A stretch of DNA of 64,000 nt from Candidatus Gemmiger stercoripullorum (lineage in GTDB: Bacteria > Bacillota > Clostridia > Oscillospirales > Ruminococcaceae), in contig DWXD01000044.1 in NCBI GenBank assembly GCA_019119365.1, positions 42,480 through 106,479 of the forward strand. Direction: 5' to 3'. Each line of letters begins with the position of its first letter. Position 1 is the stretch's first letter. The notes below the pieces were generated by a model. That model was given only the letters and a program-made list of their open reading frames with translations, did not search any database and was not told where the DNA came from. Position numbers and translations under genes: made by a program. Positions 9,088 to 18,141 of this stretch are shown here, one piece after another.

Positions 9088-9558
9088 ATGCGGGTGAGCG
9101 AGCTTTTACACCGGAACAGCGTGCTGCTGCACGCCGATTTGACCACGCGGGACCAGGCCATCGACCTGCTGGTCGACCTGCAGGAAGCCAACGGCGTGAT
9201 CACCAACGCCACGGCCTATTATAACGAGATCAGCCGCCGCGAAGCCACCGGCGGCACCACGGCCATCGGCGAGGGCATCGCCCTGCCCCATGCGCGCAAC
9301 GCGGGCGTGGCGGCCCCCGGCGTGGCCGCGCTGGGCCTGCGCCGCGGCATCGACTGGGGCGCGCCGGACGGCCGCTTGGTCGATCTCGTGTTCATGGTCG
9401 CCGCCCCGGCGGACGACCCCGGCGGCCACCTGCTGATCATGGCGCGGCTGGTCAACCTTGTGTCCGACCCCGCGCTGGTCGAAGAACTGCGCACCTGCCT
9501 CACGCCGGAGGATTTCATCCGCCGCCTCGCCCGCGCCGAAGCCTCCCGCTTCGCCTGA
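9088..9558 (+). CDS. PTS EIIA-2 domain protein (fructose/nitrogen type)
   Basis: A 156-residue single-domain protein of the PTS EIIA type 2 fold (FruA/PtsN). It starts after AAAAGGAGG. The phosphorylation site is GIALPHARN, with the active His at residue 68, as expected for the family. No IIB or IIC component lies beside it. It could therefore be a free-standing IIA donor or a PtsN-like regulator that reports PTS phosphorylation state. The hprK gene about 19 kb downstream shows that the genome runs HPr-based control. A terminator follows directly. Confidence 0.9.
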   Translation: MRVSELLHRNSVLLHADLTTRDQAIDLLVDLQEANGVITNATAYYNEISRREATGGTTAIGEGIALPHARNAGVAAPGVAALGLRRGIDWGAPDGRLVDLVFMVAAPADDPGGHLLIMARLVNLVSDPALVEELRTCLTPEDFIRRLARAEASRFA

Positions 9559-9572
9559 AAACCGTACCCCCG

Positions 9573-9606
9573 CCCCGGAATGCATGTGCGTTCCGGGGTG
9601 GTTTTT
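9573..9606 (+). terminator. Intrinsic terminator after the PTS IIA gene
   Basis: Eight-base perfect stem CCCCGGAA (9573-9580) with TTCCGGGG (9591-9598), followed by a five-T run at about 9602-9606. Confidence 0.85.
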
Positions 9607-9672
9607 GTACATTCTTGTGCAACCTGTACAGCCAAACCGGCGCTTCGCTGCTTTAATTTGTTGAATTGCATC

Positions 9673-9701
9673 TTGCACGGGCCGCTTTGGCATGGTATAC
9701 T
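9673..9701 (+). promoter_or_regulatory. Promoter of the ABC importer operon
   Basis: TTGCAC (9673-9678), 17-base spacer, TATACT (9696-9701), with a TG one base upstream of the -10 box (extended -10). The leader of about 85 bases before the lipoprotein start contains no recognisable T-box or riboswitch. Confidence 0.8.
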
Positions 9702-9792
9702 TTATCACATTAAAGCGAAAGAGTGCCGGGCGGCCTGCGGGCGGCCGGACCTTTTGGCTCCAAGTGCAGAAAGTGAAAGAGGAGGAACCCCC

Positions 9793-10860
9793 ATGAGAAA
9801 ACGTATCCTTGCGGCGCTGACCGCCGCCAGCCTGGCCGTCTCGCTGGCGGCCTGCGGCTCCGCCGGCAGCTCGGCGGCTGCTTCCGAAAGCACGGCCGCC
9901 GGTACCGGCACGACCGAGGCCGCCGAAGAAGCCGAAGACGCTGCCGAAGGCGCAGACGCCGCCACCGGCGAAGCCTTCACCGTCGGCATCTGCCAGCAGA
10001 TGCCCCATGTCGCGCTGGACGCCGCGACCCTGGGCTTCAAGGATGCGCTGGTCGAAGCGTTTGGCGAGGGCGGCGTCGAATTTGACGAACAGAACGCCCA
10101 GGGCGATTCCAACACCTGCAACACCATCGTCAACAGCTTTGTGTCCAGCGGCTATGACCTCATCATGGCCAACGGCACCAGCGCCCTGCAGGCCGCGCAG
10201 GCCGGCACGGCGGACATCCCCATCCTCGGCACCTCTGTCACCGAGTACGGCGTCGCGCTGGGCATCGACGGCTTTGACGGCACCGTGGGCGGCAACGTCT
10301 CCGGCACCAGCGACCTGGCCCCGCTCGACGAGCAGGCCCAGATGCTGGCCGACCTGTTCCCGGTGGCCGAATACCCCAACGTCGGCATGCTCTACTGCAG
10401 CGCCGAACCCAACAGCGCCTACCAGGTCGAGCAGGTCTCCAGCTTCCTGACCGAGATGGGCTACACCTGCACCGATTACTCGTTCAGCGATTCCAACGAC
10501 CTCGCCACCGTTGTGACCAGCGCCTCCACGGCCTGCGACGTCATCTATGTCCCGACCGACAACACCGCCGCCTCCAACACCGAGATCATCCAGAACATCT
10601 GCCTGCCGGCCGGCGTGCCCATCATCGCCGGTGAGGAGGGCATCTGCGGCGGCTGCGGCGTCGCCACGCTGTCGATCAGCTACTATGACCTCGGCTACGC
10701 CACCGGCGAGATGGCGGTGAAGGTCCTCTCCGGCGAGGCGGACATTGCCGAAATGCCGATCGAATACGCCCCCAACTTTACGAAGAAGTACAACGCCGCC
10801 AACGCCGAAGCGCTCGGCGTTGCCATCCCCGAAGATTACGAGGCCATCGCCGCCGAGTAA
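9793..10860 (+). CDS. ABC transporter substrate-binding lipoprotein (TrpX type)
   Basis: A 355-residue lipoprotein. The start at 9793 follows GAGGAGGA. The signal peptide ends in the lipobox SLAAC at about residues 17-21. An Ala/Glu/Thr-rich spacer to about residue 55 leads into a two-lobed periplasmic-binding fold of the ABC_sub_bind family (TrpX-like; FTVGICQQMPHVALD, VPTDNTAASNTE, PIIAGEEGICGGCG). Family members bind aromatic amino acids or other small ligands. Here the ligand is unknown. It heads an operon with the permease and ATPase, separated from them by an internal terminator, which would give more binding protein than membrane components. Confidence 0.9.
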   Translation: MRKRILAALTAASLAVSLAACGSAGSSAAASESTAAGTGTTEAAEEAEDAAEGADAATGEAFTVGICQQMPHVALDAATLGFKDALVEAFGEGGVEFDEQNAQGDSNTCNTIVNSFVSSGYDLIMANGTSALQAAQAGTADIPILGTSVTEYGVALGIDGFDGTVGGNVSGTSDLAPLDEQAQMLADLFPVAEYPNVGMLYCSAEPNSAYQVEQVSSFLTEMGYTCTDYSFSDSNDLATVVTSASTACDVIYVPTDNTAASNTEIIQNICLPAGVPIIAGEEGICGGCGVATLSISYYDLGYATGEMAVKVLSGEADIAEMPIEYAPNFTKKYNAANAEALGVAIPEDYEAIAAE

Positions 10861-10883
10861 ACCGCCCCAAACAGACCCCACGG

Positions 10884-10933
10884 CAGGAAAAAGGGAAAAA
10901 GTGCTTCCCTTTTTCCTGCTTTTTTGCTATACT
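10884..10933 (+). terminator. Strong terminator with abutting -10-like box, between binding protein and permease
   Basis: A perfect 13-base stem (10884-10896 with 10906-10918) is followed by a T-run at 10919-10925. TATACT (10928-10933) begins three bases later. The -35 position for that box would fall inside the 3' arm of the stem and does not resemble TTGACA. The terminator is clear and the promoter only possible. Confidence 0.8.
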
Positions 10934-10993
10934 TTAAAAGTCTGTAACTATTTTTCGGCCCATGCGGCCTTTGTGCAGGGAGGAATGTTTCTT

Positions 10994-11923
10994 TTGGATA
11001 TCATGGCATTGGTCAACGCGCTGCCGGGTGCGGCGGCGCAGGGCCTGATCTGGGCCATCATGGCCATCGGCGTCTACATCACCTACCGCGTGCTCGACAT
11101 TGCGGACCTGACCGTCGACGGCACGCTGTGCACCGGCGGCGCGGTCTGCGTCGTCTGCATGATGAACGGCTGCAACGTCTGGGTCGCGATTTTGGCGGCC
11201 ACCTGCGCCGGTCTGCTGGCCGGGCTTGTCACCGGCATCTTCCACACCTTCATGGGCATCCAGGCCATCCTGGCCGGTATCCTGACCCAGCTCGCGCTGT
11301 GGAGCGTCAACCTCAAGATCATGGGCAAGGCCAACCAGGCCATCAATGTCGATAAATACGACCTGATCGTCTCGCTGCGCTACATCAAGGGCGTGCCGCT
11401 GTACCAGAACACGATCTTTGTGGTGGCCGTTATCATCGCCGTGCTCATCGCCGTGCTCTACTGGTTCTTCGGCACCGAGCTCGGCTGCGGCATCCGCGCC
11501 ACCGGCTGCAACGCGGCCATGGCGCGCGCCCAGGGCATCAACACCAACCGCAACAAGGTTCTCGGCCTCATGATCTCGAACGGCCTGGTCGCTTTGTCCG
11601 GCGCGCTGCTGGCCCAGTACCAGGGCTTTGCCGATATCAATATGGGCCGCGGCTCCATCGTCATCGGCCTGGCCGCCGTCATCATCGGCGAAGCGCTGCT
11701 CAGCCGCATCTTCCGCAACTTTGCGCTCAAGCTCGTCTCGGTGGCGGTGGGCAGCATCGTCTACTACCTTGTCTATCAGGTCGTGATCTGGTGCAAGGTG
11801 GACACCGACCTGCTCAAGGCGTTCAGCGCCGTCGTGGTTGCCATCTTCCTGGCCGTGCCGTACTGGAAGGCCAAATACTTCACCCGTGTCGACGTGCGGA
11901 AAGGGGGCAGCGGCCGTGCTTGA
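10994..11923 (+). CDS. ABC transporter permease (TrpX-partner type)
   Basis: A highly hydrophobic protein of about 309 residues with eight or more membrane segments, matching the branched-chain-type permease family that pairs with TrpX-like binding proteins (IGVYITYRVLDIADLTVDGTL; GIRATGCNAAMARAQGIN is the cytoplasmic coupling loop). GGGAGG at 10978-10983 sits 10 bases before a TTG at 10994 and touches an ATG at 10985. The TTG, or an ATG at 11003, is therefore the likelier start. The last bases overlap the ATPase gene by 8. It forms the membrane channel of the importer. Confidence 0.9.
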   Translation: MDIMALVNALPGAAAQGLIWAIMAIGVYITYRVLDIADLTVDGTLCTGGAVCVVCMMNGCNVWVAILAATCAGLLAGLVTGIFHTFMGIQAILAGILTQLALWSVNLKIMGKANQAINVDKYDLIVSLRYIKGVPLYQNTIFVVAVIIAVLIAVLYWFFGTELGCGIRATGCNAAMARAQGINTNRNKVLGLMISNGLVALSGALLAQYQGFADINMGRGSIVIGLAAVIIGEALLSRIFRNFALKLVSVAVGSIVYYLVYQVVIWCKVDTDLLKAFSAVVVAIFLAVPYWKAKYFTRVDVRKGGSGRA

Positions 11924-12710
11924 ACTGAAAAACATCTACAAGACCTTCAACGCGGGCACCGTCAATGAAAAGGTGGCCCTCAACGGCCTGGACCTCACGC
12001 TGGAGGACGGCGACTTCGTCACCGTCATCGGCGGCAACGGCGCGGGCAAGTCGACCATGCTCAACGCCGTGGCCGGGGTCTGGCCCATCGACATGGGCCG
12101 CATCCTCATCGACGGCAAGGACATCACCCGCCTGCCGGAGCACAAGCGCGCCCAATACATCGGCCGCGTGTTCCAGGACCCGATGATGGGCACCGCCGCC
12201 ACGATGGGCATTGACGAAAACCTTGCGCTGGCCGCGCGCCGCGGCGCTTCCCGCACGCTGCGCCCCGGCATCAGCAAAAAGGAGCGCGAAGGCTACCGCG
12301 CCCAGCTCGCAAGCCTCGGCCTCGGGCTGGAAACGCGCATGACCAGCAAGGTCGGCCTGCTTTCGGGCGGGCAGCGCCAGGCCATCACGCTGCTGATGGC
12401 GACCCTGAAAAAGCCCAAGCTGCTGCTGCTGGACGAACACACCGCCGCGCTGGACCCCAAGACCGCGGCCAAGGTGCTGGAACTTTCGGAAAAGATCGTG
12501 CAGGAACACCACCTGACCACGCTGATGATCACCCACAACATGAAGGACGCCATCAAGTACGGCAACCGCCTGATCATGATGTACGAAGGGCGCATCATCT
12601 ACGACGTGCGCGGCGAGGAAAAGCGAGCGCTGCATGTGTCCGACCTGCTGGCCCGCTTTGAGCAGATCAGCGGCGACGCCGCCGCCAACGACCGCATGCT
12701 GCTGAGCTGA
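11916..12710 (+). CDS. ABC transporter ATP-binding protein of the importer
   Basis: A 264-residue ABC ATPase with a GTG start at 11916 after AAAGGGGG, overlapping the permease end. Walker A is GGNGAGKST, the signature is LLSGGQRQAIT, Walker B is LLLLDEHTAAL, and the switch His is MITHNM. The Walker B has His after Asp-Glu (LDEHTAALD), a feature of the TrpZ-like ATPases that pair with this permease family. It energises uptake by the two upstream components and closes the operon at a strong terminator. Confidence 0.93.
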   Translation: MLELKNIYKTFNAGTVNEKVALNGLDLTLEDGDFVTVIGGNGAGKSTMLNAVAGVWPIDMGRILIDGKDITRLPEHKRAQYIGRVFQDPMMGTAATMGIDENLALAARRGASRTLRPGISKKEREGYRAQLASLGLGLETRMTSKVGLLSGGQRQAITLLMATLKKPKLLLLDEHTAALDPKTAAKVLELSEKIVQEHHLTTLMITHNMKDAIKYGNRLIMMYEGRIIYDVRGEEKRALHVSDLLARFEQISGDAAANDRMLLS

Positions 12711-12752
12711 GGCTGCGCCGGGGTTTGCTTTTCCATTGGTTTCGATACACAG

Positions 12753-12785
12753 CCGGCAGCGCCCGTTCGGGCGCTGCCGGTTTTT
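12753..12785 (+). terminator. Intrinsic terminator of the ABC importer operon
   Basis: Twelve-base perfect stem (12753-12764 with 12769-12780), GTTC loop, five T residues at 12781-12785. Confidence 0.93.
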
Positions 12786-12856
12786 GCGCAATGATTACGA
12801 AATGGTGAAAGAATTCGTAAATTTGGCTGCAAACAATTTTCAAACACGCGGGTTTG

Positions 12857-12865
12857 TGCTATAAT
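12857..12865 (+). promoter_or_regulatory. Extended -10 promoter of the HAD gene
   Basis: TGC directly followed by TATAAT (12860-12865); the -35 region is AT-rich (TTTCAA about 16 bases upstream). The box lies 47 bases before the HAD start codon, right for a short leader. Confidence 0.7.
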
Positions 12866-12912
12866 GATAAGCACGAGTATTCTGCCGCTTTGGTGAGAAA
12901 GGGGAGGGGCGC

Positions 12913-13572
12913 ATGCCTGCGTTTGACGCCGTTTTGTTCGATGTGGACGGAACGCTGCTGCATTCCCGCCCCGGCATCCTGCACACGTTCGCCTATGCGT
13001 TCCGGCAAATGGGCCTTGACCCCGCGGGCATCGACTGTACGCGGTATCTGGGCCCGCCGCTGCGCTGGAGCTTCGCGCAGCACTTTTCAAGCGAGGCGGA
13101 CGTCGAGCGCGCCGTCGAACACTACCGCACGCGCTATGCGGAGGCCGGCATGCATGAATGCGCGCCGTTCCCCGGCGTCAGGGCGATGCTGGCGGCGCTG
13201 CGCGCGGCGGGGGTGTTCCTGGCCACCGCCACCTGCAAGCCGGTCGACGTCGTGCGCCCGATTTTGGCCGAACAGGGCCTTGCGCCGTATTTTGATCTCA
13301 TCGGCGGCGCAAGCATGGACGCGAGCGTGGACACCAAGGCCGCCGTCATCCGGCAGGACCTGGCCGATGCGCGCCTTGCCGGCAGGCGGGTGCTCATGGT
13401 CGGCGACCGGCAGGACGACCTGCAGGGCGCGGCCGCCTGCGGCCTGCCCGCCGCCGGGGTGCTGTACGGCTACGGCAGCCGGGCGGAGCTGGAAGCCTGC
13501 CGCCCGCTTTTCCTGGCAGAGGACTGCGAAGAACTGACCCGCCGTATCCTGCAAGGGGACACGGCGCGATAG
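12913..13572 (+). CDS. HAD-IA hydrolase, phosphoglycolate phosphatase-like
   Basis: A 219-residue HAD hydrolase that starts after GGGGAGGGG. Motif I is LFDVDGTLLHSRPGIL, motif II is LATATCK, and motif IV is MVGDRQDDLQGAAACG. The helical cap after motif I (about residues 18-85) and the overall length fit the Gph/PGP group, which removes phosphate from phosphoglycolate or similar small substrates. The substrate is not determined by sequence. It is transcribed from its own promoter and is separated by 25 bases from the anchored SGNH-like gene. Confidence 0.88.
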   Translation: MPAFDAVLFDVDGTLLHSRPGILHTFAYAFRQMGLDPAGIDCTRYLGPPLRWSFAQHFSSEADVERAVEHYRTRYAEAGMHECAPFPGVRAMLAALRAAGVFLATATCKPVDVVRPILAEQGLAPYFDLIGGASMDASVDTKAAVIRQDLADARLAGRRVLMVGDRQDDLQGAAACGLPAAGVLYGYGSRAELEACRPLFLAEDCEELTRRILQGDTAR

Positions 13573-13597
13573 AAACAAACGGAGGGATACCCAAGCT

Positions 13598-15280
13598 ATG
13601 AGCCGCCACAATTCCCGTATGGGCTCGTTCAGCCCCACCCAGCGCCGCGCCTGTATCGTGCTTGTTCTGTGCGTGCTGGCCGTCATCCTCAGCGCCGTGT
13701 TCTCCTGGGGGCTGCTGCCTGGTCTGCTCGGCCGCGGCGGCGGCCGGACCGGCGACTATGACCCGGACCAGTACCCTGTCGATACCACGCTGGGCAGCGT
13801 TCTGCCCGCCTCTGCCGCCGACGGCAGCTACCTGTCCTCGACCGTGTTCGTGGGCGGGCCGTATACAGACTCTCTGTACACCACCGGCCAGATCACGCTG
13901 GACCAGTACCTGGGCGCCGACGGCCTGACCATCGGCGATATCCTGCAGCGCTCCTGCATCAGCTTTGCCCAGGACTCGAACACCTATACCGTGCCCCAGG
14001 CGCTTGCCAAAATGAAGCCCCGCCGCGCCATCATCACGCTGGGCGGCGCCGATTTGGACGGCGCGACCGTCGACAGCTTCATCATGGACTACCGCAACGT
14101 GCTGCGCTCGCTTTCGACCGCCTACTCTTACTGCGATCTGATCGTCAACGCGCTGCCGCCGGTGGCGGAAACCAGCGAGGGCGCCGCTGCGCGCCAGACG
14201 CTGATCGACCAGATCAACCAGCAGCTGGCGATCGTCTGCAACGAGGACGGCTACAAGTTCCTCAACAGCGCCGAGGTCCTCAAGGCGGACACCGGCTTTG
14301 CCGACCCGACCTATTTTGAGGGCAACGGCTACAACGCCTCCGGCGCACGCACGGTGCTCGACTACGCCGCGGCCCACGCCTGGCAGTCGGACGACCGCCG
14401 CCCCGATACCAACGACATCCCCGTGCGCGCCCAGCAGCCCGCCGCCGCGCCCACAGCCGGGCCGACGCCGTCGGCCACGCCGGGCAAGTTCACCGCCAGC
14501 TACGAGGTCGAGGACCCCGACACGGGCTCGCTCAAGAGCGGCGACAAGAGCGGCGTTTCGGAGCTTTCGTTCGAGGATGTGGAGCCCGGCGAGCCGATCT
14601 CGGTCACAGCCGTCCCGGCCGAAGGTTATGAGTTCTACCAGTGGAGCGACAACCAGACCAGCGCCACCCGCTACGACATCGTCACGCGCGATATCTCAGT
14701 CACGGCGATGTTCAACAAAAAGGTCACCGTTGTTCTGACCATCAACGAGGGCGACCGGAACATCCGCCTCGGCGAGAGCGTCGTCTTCCACTCCACCCTC
14801 AAGGTCGACGATAAGGACGGCAACACCGACAACGTCCAGTGGGCCGTCAACGGCGACCTTGTCCGCAACGGCTACAGCTTTGAGTTCAAGCCCGAGGCCG
14901 AAGGCACCTACACCATCCGCGCGGGCATCGAGATCGAGGGCGTCTACGCCTCGCAGGAGGTCACGGTCACGGTCGAAAAACCGGCCACCAGCATCTCGAT
15001 CAGCGGCTCGGATTCGATCCGCGCCGGGGAGTCTGTCACCCTCACCGCCAAAGTGGAGAACGGCTCCGGCGATACGACCTGGTCCTGCGAGCAGCTGCCC
15101 GGCTGGTCCGCCACCGGCTCTACGGCGCAGTTCAGCGCCGACTCGGTGGGCCGCTACTACATCAAGGCGACGAACAACGGCGCCAGCAGCGAATTTGAGC
15201 TCAATGTCGAGGCCGCCCCGACGCCGGAGCCGGACCGCGGCGACGAGCACAAGGACGACAACGACGACGAAGAAGATTGA
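13598..15280 (+). CDS. Membrane-anchored SGNH-like protein with Ig-like modules
   Basis: A 560-residue surface protein starting after GGAGGG. One membrane segment (about residues 20-42) follows a basic N-terminus, giving a signal anchor. Residues about 65-265 resemble an SGNH/GDSL hydrolase domain (the block KPRRAIITLGG). The expected catalytic blocks are altered: GGP at residues 86-88 where GDS is usual, GGAD at about 149-152, and NGYNAS at about 243 where the catalytic His would sit. Then come a linker rich in Pro, Thr and Ala, an InlB-type repeat (VTAVPAEGYEFYQWSDN), two Ig-like beta modules (about 370-540) and an acidic tail. The domain assignment is by pattern recognition. A binding or scaffolding role is inferred. 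Confidence 0.65.
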   Translation: MSRHNSRMGSFSPTQRRACIVLVLCVLAVILSAVFSWGLLPGLLGRGGGRTGDYDPDQYPVDTTLGSVLPASAADGSYLSSTVFVGGPYTDSLYTTGQITLDQYLGADGLTIGDILQRSCISFAQDSNTYTVPQALAKMKPRRAIITLGGADLDGATVDSFIMDYRNVLRSLSTAYSYCDLIVNALPPVAETSEGAAARQTLIDQINQQLAIVCNEDGYKFLNSAEVLKADTGFADPTYFEGNGYNASGARTVLDYAAAHAWQSDDRRPDTNDIPVRAQQPAAAPTAGPTPSATPGKFTASYEVEDPDTGSLKSGDKSGVSELSFEDVEPGEPISVTAVPAEGYEFYQWSDNQTSATRYDIVTRDISVTAMFNKKVTVVLTINEGDRNIRLGESVVFHSTLKVDDKDGNTDNVQWAVNGDLVRNGYSFEFKPEAEGTYTIRAGIEIEGVYASQEVTVTVEKPATSISISGSDSIRAGESVTLTAKVENGSGDTTWSCEQLPGWSATGSTAQFSADSVGRYYIKATNNGASSEFELNVEAAPTPEPDRGDEHKDDNDDEED

Positions 15281-15298
15281 TCCCAACAGGAGCAGACC

Positions 15299-16045
15299 AT
15301 GGCATACTATACCTGTCTTTTGCTCGATGCAGACAACACGCTGCTCGATTTTGACGCGGCCGAGCGCAAGGCGCTGGCCGACACCCTCATCCATTACGAC
15401 CTGCCCCACGACGAAGCGGCGCTCGACACCTATCACCAGGTCAACCGCCGCCTGTGGGACAGCCTGGCCAAAGGCGAGCTCAACAAAAACCGGCTGTTTG
15501 CCATCCGTTTCGGCCAGTACCTCAAGGCGATGGGCCTGCCGGATAACGGCAAAGGCCGCGAAATGAACGAATTTTACGAAGACCTGCTTTCGACCCACGC
15601 CGACCTTTTGCCCGGCGCGCTGACCGCGCTGGACGAACTGGCCGAAGTCGCCACGCTGGCCATCGTCTCCAACGGCGCGTACAAGGTGCAGAGCGCCCGC
15701 ATCGCCGATTCCGGCATCGCCCGCTTTATGGACGGCGTCTATATCTCGGAAAAGGTCGGGGCCTCCAAGCCGTCGGCCCGCATCTTCGACGCCGCGCTGC
15801 GCGACCTTGGCGTCAACGACCGCAGCCGCGTGCTCGTCGTCGGCGACGATCTGCTCGCCGACATCCGCGGCGGCCAGAGCGCCGGGCTGGACACCTGCTG
15901 GGTCAACTTTGACGGCCGCGAAAACGAAAGCGGTGTGGAACCCAAATATACGATCGGCTCCTACGAGGCGCTGTACCACATCGTCATGGAGCCCGAAGAA
16001 CTTGAAAATCTTGGCGCCCGCAACCGCCGCCACCGCAACGATTGA
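15299..16045 (+). CDS. HAD hydrolase, YjjG-like pyrimidine nucleotidase family
   Basis: A 248-residue HAD-IA protein starting after CAGGAG. Motif I is LLLDADNTLLDFDAAERKAL, the form with Ala between the two Asp residues and DFDAAE after it, typical of YjjG. Motif II is IVSNGA, the motif III Lys is in KVGASKPSARIF, and motif IV is VVGDDLLADIRGGQSAG. YjjG hydrolyses noncanonical and normal pyrimidine 5'-monophosphates. A short charged tail (RNRRHRND) ends the protein, followed by a strong terminator. Confidence 0.9.
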   Translation: MAYYTCLLLDADNTLLDFDAAERKALADTLIHYDLPHDEAALDTYHQVNRRLWDSLAKGELNKNRLFAIRFGQYLKAMGLPDNGKGREMNEFYEDLLSTHADLLPGALTALDELAEVATLAIVSNGAYKVQSARIADSGIARFMDGVYISEKVGASKPSARIFDAALRDLGVNDRSRVLVVGDDLLADIRGGQSAGLDTCWVNFDGRENESGVEPKYTIGSYEALYHIVMEPEELENLGARNRRHRND

Positions 16046-16050
16046 CGCGA

Positions 16051-16081
16051 TGCCGCTGCCGCCCCGGGCAGCGGCATTTTT
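16051..16081 (+). terminator. Intrinsic terminator after the YjjG-like gene
   Basis: Ten-base stem TGCCGCTGCC (16051-16060) with GGCAGCGGCA (16067-16076), followed by five T residues. Confidence 0.9.
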
Positions 16082-16123
16082 GGCGCGGGCGCATCCAACG
16101 AAACAACGAAAGGTTTGAATACC

Positions 16124-18022
16124 ATGCTGATCGAACTGCAGGACCTTGGCCGCAGCTTTGGCGAGCGCGAGGTCCTGGCCGGTGTGACGGCCAACGTGGA
16201 AAAAGGCGACCGCATCGGCATCATCGGTGCCAACGGCACCGGCAAGACCACGCTGCTGCGCATCCTGTGCGGCGAACTTGCGCCGGATACGGGCACGGCC
16301 GCTTTCGCCCGCGGCGTCACCTGCGGCTACCTGGAACAGACCGGCCGCCTGGAGCCGGGCCGCGATATCTACGACACGATGCGCCAGGCGTTCTCCCCGG
16401 CGCTGGCCGCCATGCAGCAGCAGGAATCGCTGCAAAAGCAGCTCGCCCACGCCGCGCCGGACCAGATCCCCGCCATCGAGGAACAGATCGCCCGCTGTAT
16501 CGCCGTCATTGACGCGATGGACGCCTACAACATGGACACCCAGATCCGCAAGGTGCTCAACGGCATGGGCTTCCCGGAAAACACCTGGGAGAAAAAGGCC
16601 GGCGTGCTTTCGGGCGGGGAACAGACCCGCCTGCGCCTGGCGCGCCTGCTGCTCGAGCGCCCCGACGTGCTGATTCTGGACGAACCCACCAACCACCTGG
16701 ACCTGACCACGATGGATTGGCTGGAAACTTATCTCAAGGCCTACCGCGGCGCGGTGCTTGTCGTCAGCCACGACCGCTATTTTCTCGACGCCGTCTGCAC
16801 CCGCATCTGGGAGCTGGCGGGCAAGACCATCGTGACCTACAAGGGCAACTATTCGGCGTACCTGCCCCAGCGCGAAGCCGCCGACGAACGCCAGCAGAAG
16901 TTGCACGACGCCGCCGTCGAAAAGGCCGCCAAGCTGCAGGATTACATCGACCGCAACCTTGTGCGCGCCTCCACGACCAAAATGGCCCAGAGCCGCCGCA
17001 AGCAGCTGGAAAAGCTCGAGATCGTCGACGCGCCCGAGCGCCCCGGCCGCGGGCTCAATTTCCGCTTTGAATACGACATCGAGCCGTATGAGGAGCTCGT
17101 CATCATGAAGGGCCTGACCATCCGCATCGGCGAGCGCACGCTGCTGGAACCGCTGGATTACACGGTCCGCCGCGGCGACAAGCTCGTCATTGCCGGGCCC
17201 AACGGCACGGGCAAATCGACGCTTTTGCAGGTGCTGGACGGCAAGCGCCGCCCCTCCGGCGGCATGGTGCGCCTGGGCTCCGGGGCCAAGGCGGGCGTTT
17301 TCACCCAGCAGCAGGCGCGCCGCGCCGGCCGCGTCATCGACGCGATCTGGAACCAGTACCCGCGCTTTACCGAGCTCGAAGTCCGCAGCCACCTGGCCCG
17401 CTTCGGCTACCGCGGCGAGGAAGTCTTCAAGGACTGCGCGACGCTGTCCGGCGGCGAGGCCGCCCGCCTGCGCTTTGCCGAGCTCGCGCTCGAACGCCCG
17501 AACCTGATGTTTCTGGACGAGCCGACCAACCACCTCGACATCTATATGCGCGAAAGCCTGACCCAGGCGCTGGCCGCCTACACCGGCACGCTGCTGCTCG
17601 TCACCCACGACCGCTACCTGATGCAGACGCTCGGCTGCCCGATCCTCTACCTTGAAGACGGCAAAGCGACGTTCTACCGTGATTTTGCCGCCCTGCATGC
17701 GCAGGACACTGCCCCGGCCGCCCCGCGCGCCGCCGCGCCGAAGGATGCCCCGGCGCGCGGCGGCTACGGCAAGGAGCAGCGCCGCCGCCGCGCCGAGCTG
17801 CGCGCCCGCATCAAGGCACTGGAGGACGAGATCGAGGACCTCGGCGCGCACATCGTTGAACTGGAAAACGAGCTGAACGACCCGCAGGTCCTGCGCGACC
17901 ATCTGCTCGTACGCGATAAATGCGACGAACTGGACGACGCGCGCTTCCACCAGCAGGAAAAATTTGACGAGTGGGAACGCCTGAGCGAGGAGCAGGAACG
18001 CCTGGAAGCCGAGGACGCCTGA
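16124..18022 (+). CDS. ABC-F family ATPase
   Basis: A 632-residue soluble ATPase with two ABC cassettes and no membrane segments. The ATG at 16124 is preferred over an in-frame TTG at 16115 because GAAAGG at 16108 gives better spacing. Cassette 1 has Walker A GANGTGKTT, signature LSGGEQTRLRLA and Walker B LILDEPTNHLDL. Cassette 2 has GPNGTGKST, LSGGEAARLRFA and LMFLDEPTNHLDI. A charged linker (about 240-320) joins them and a C-terminal coiled coil (about 545-632) follows. ABC-F proteins act on the ribosome as translation factors or antibiotic protection factors. The general form is closest to the Uup/YdiF class. No resistance role can be read from sequence. Confidence 0.92.
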   Translation: MLIELQDLGRSFGEREVLAGVTANVEKGDRIGIIGANGTGKTTLLRILCGELAPDTGTAAFARGVTCGYLEQTGRLEPGRDIYDTMRQAFSPALAAMQQQESLQKQLAHAAPDQIPAIEEQIARCIAVIDAMDAYNMDTQIRKVLNGMGFPENTWEKKAGVLSGGEQTRLRLARLLLERPDVLILDEPTNHLDLTTMDWLETYLKAYRGAVLVVSHDRYFLDAVCTRIWELAGKTIVTYKGNYSAYLPQREAADERQQKLHDAAVEKAAKLQDYIDRNLVRASTTKMAQSRRKQLEKLEIVDAPERPGRGLNFRFEYDIEPYEELVIMKGLTIRIGERTLLEPLDYTVRRGDKLVIAGPNGTGKSTLLQVLDGKRRPSGGMVRLGSGAKAGVFTQQQARRAGRVIDAIWNQYPRFTELEVRSHLARFGYRGEEVFKDCATLSGGEAARLRFAELALERPNLMFLDEPTNHLDIYMRESLTQALAAYTGTLLLVTHDRYLMQTLGCPILYLEDGKATFYRDFAALHAQDTAPAAPRAAAPKDAPARGGYGKEQRRRRAELRARIKALEDEIEDLGAHIVELENELNDPQVLRDHLLVRDKCDELDDARFHQQEKFDEWERLSEEQERLEAEDA

Positions 18023-18042
18023 TACTTTTACGCAACTGTAAC

Positions 18043-18070
18043 TTGCTTTCTGGTCAAAACGCGGTATACT
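18043..18070 (+). promoter_or_regulatory. Promoter of the surface polysaccharide operon
   Basis: TTGCTT (18043-18048), 16-base spacer, TATACT (18065-18070), in an AT-rich gap between the ABC-F gene and the first glycosyltransferase-like gene. It is the only promoter-like sequence found for the eight-gene run to 28.1 kb. Confidence 0.7.
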
Positions 18071-18141
18071 AATTTTAAAAATGCCGTAAACTGTGCCCAA
18101 AACGCGGCGCTGCGCCGCAAAACTGCGAACGGGGAACCGAG

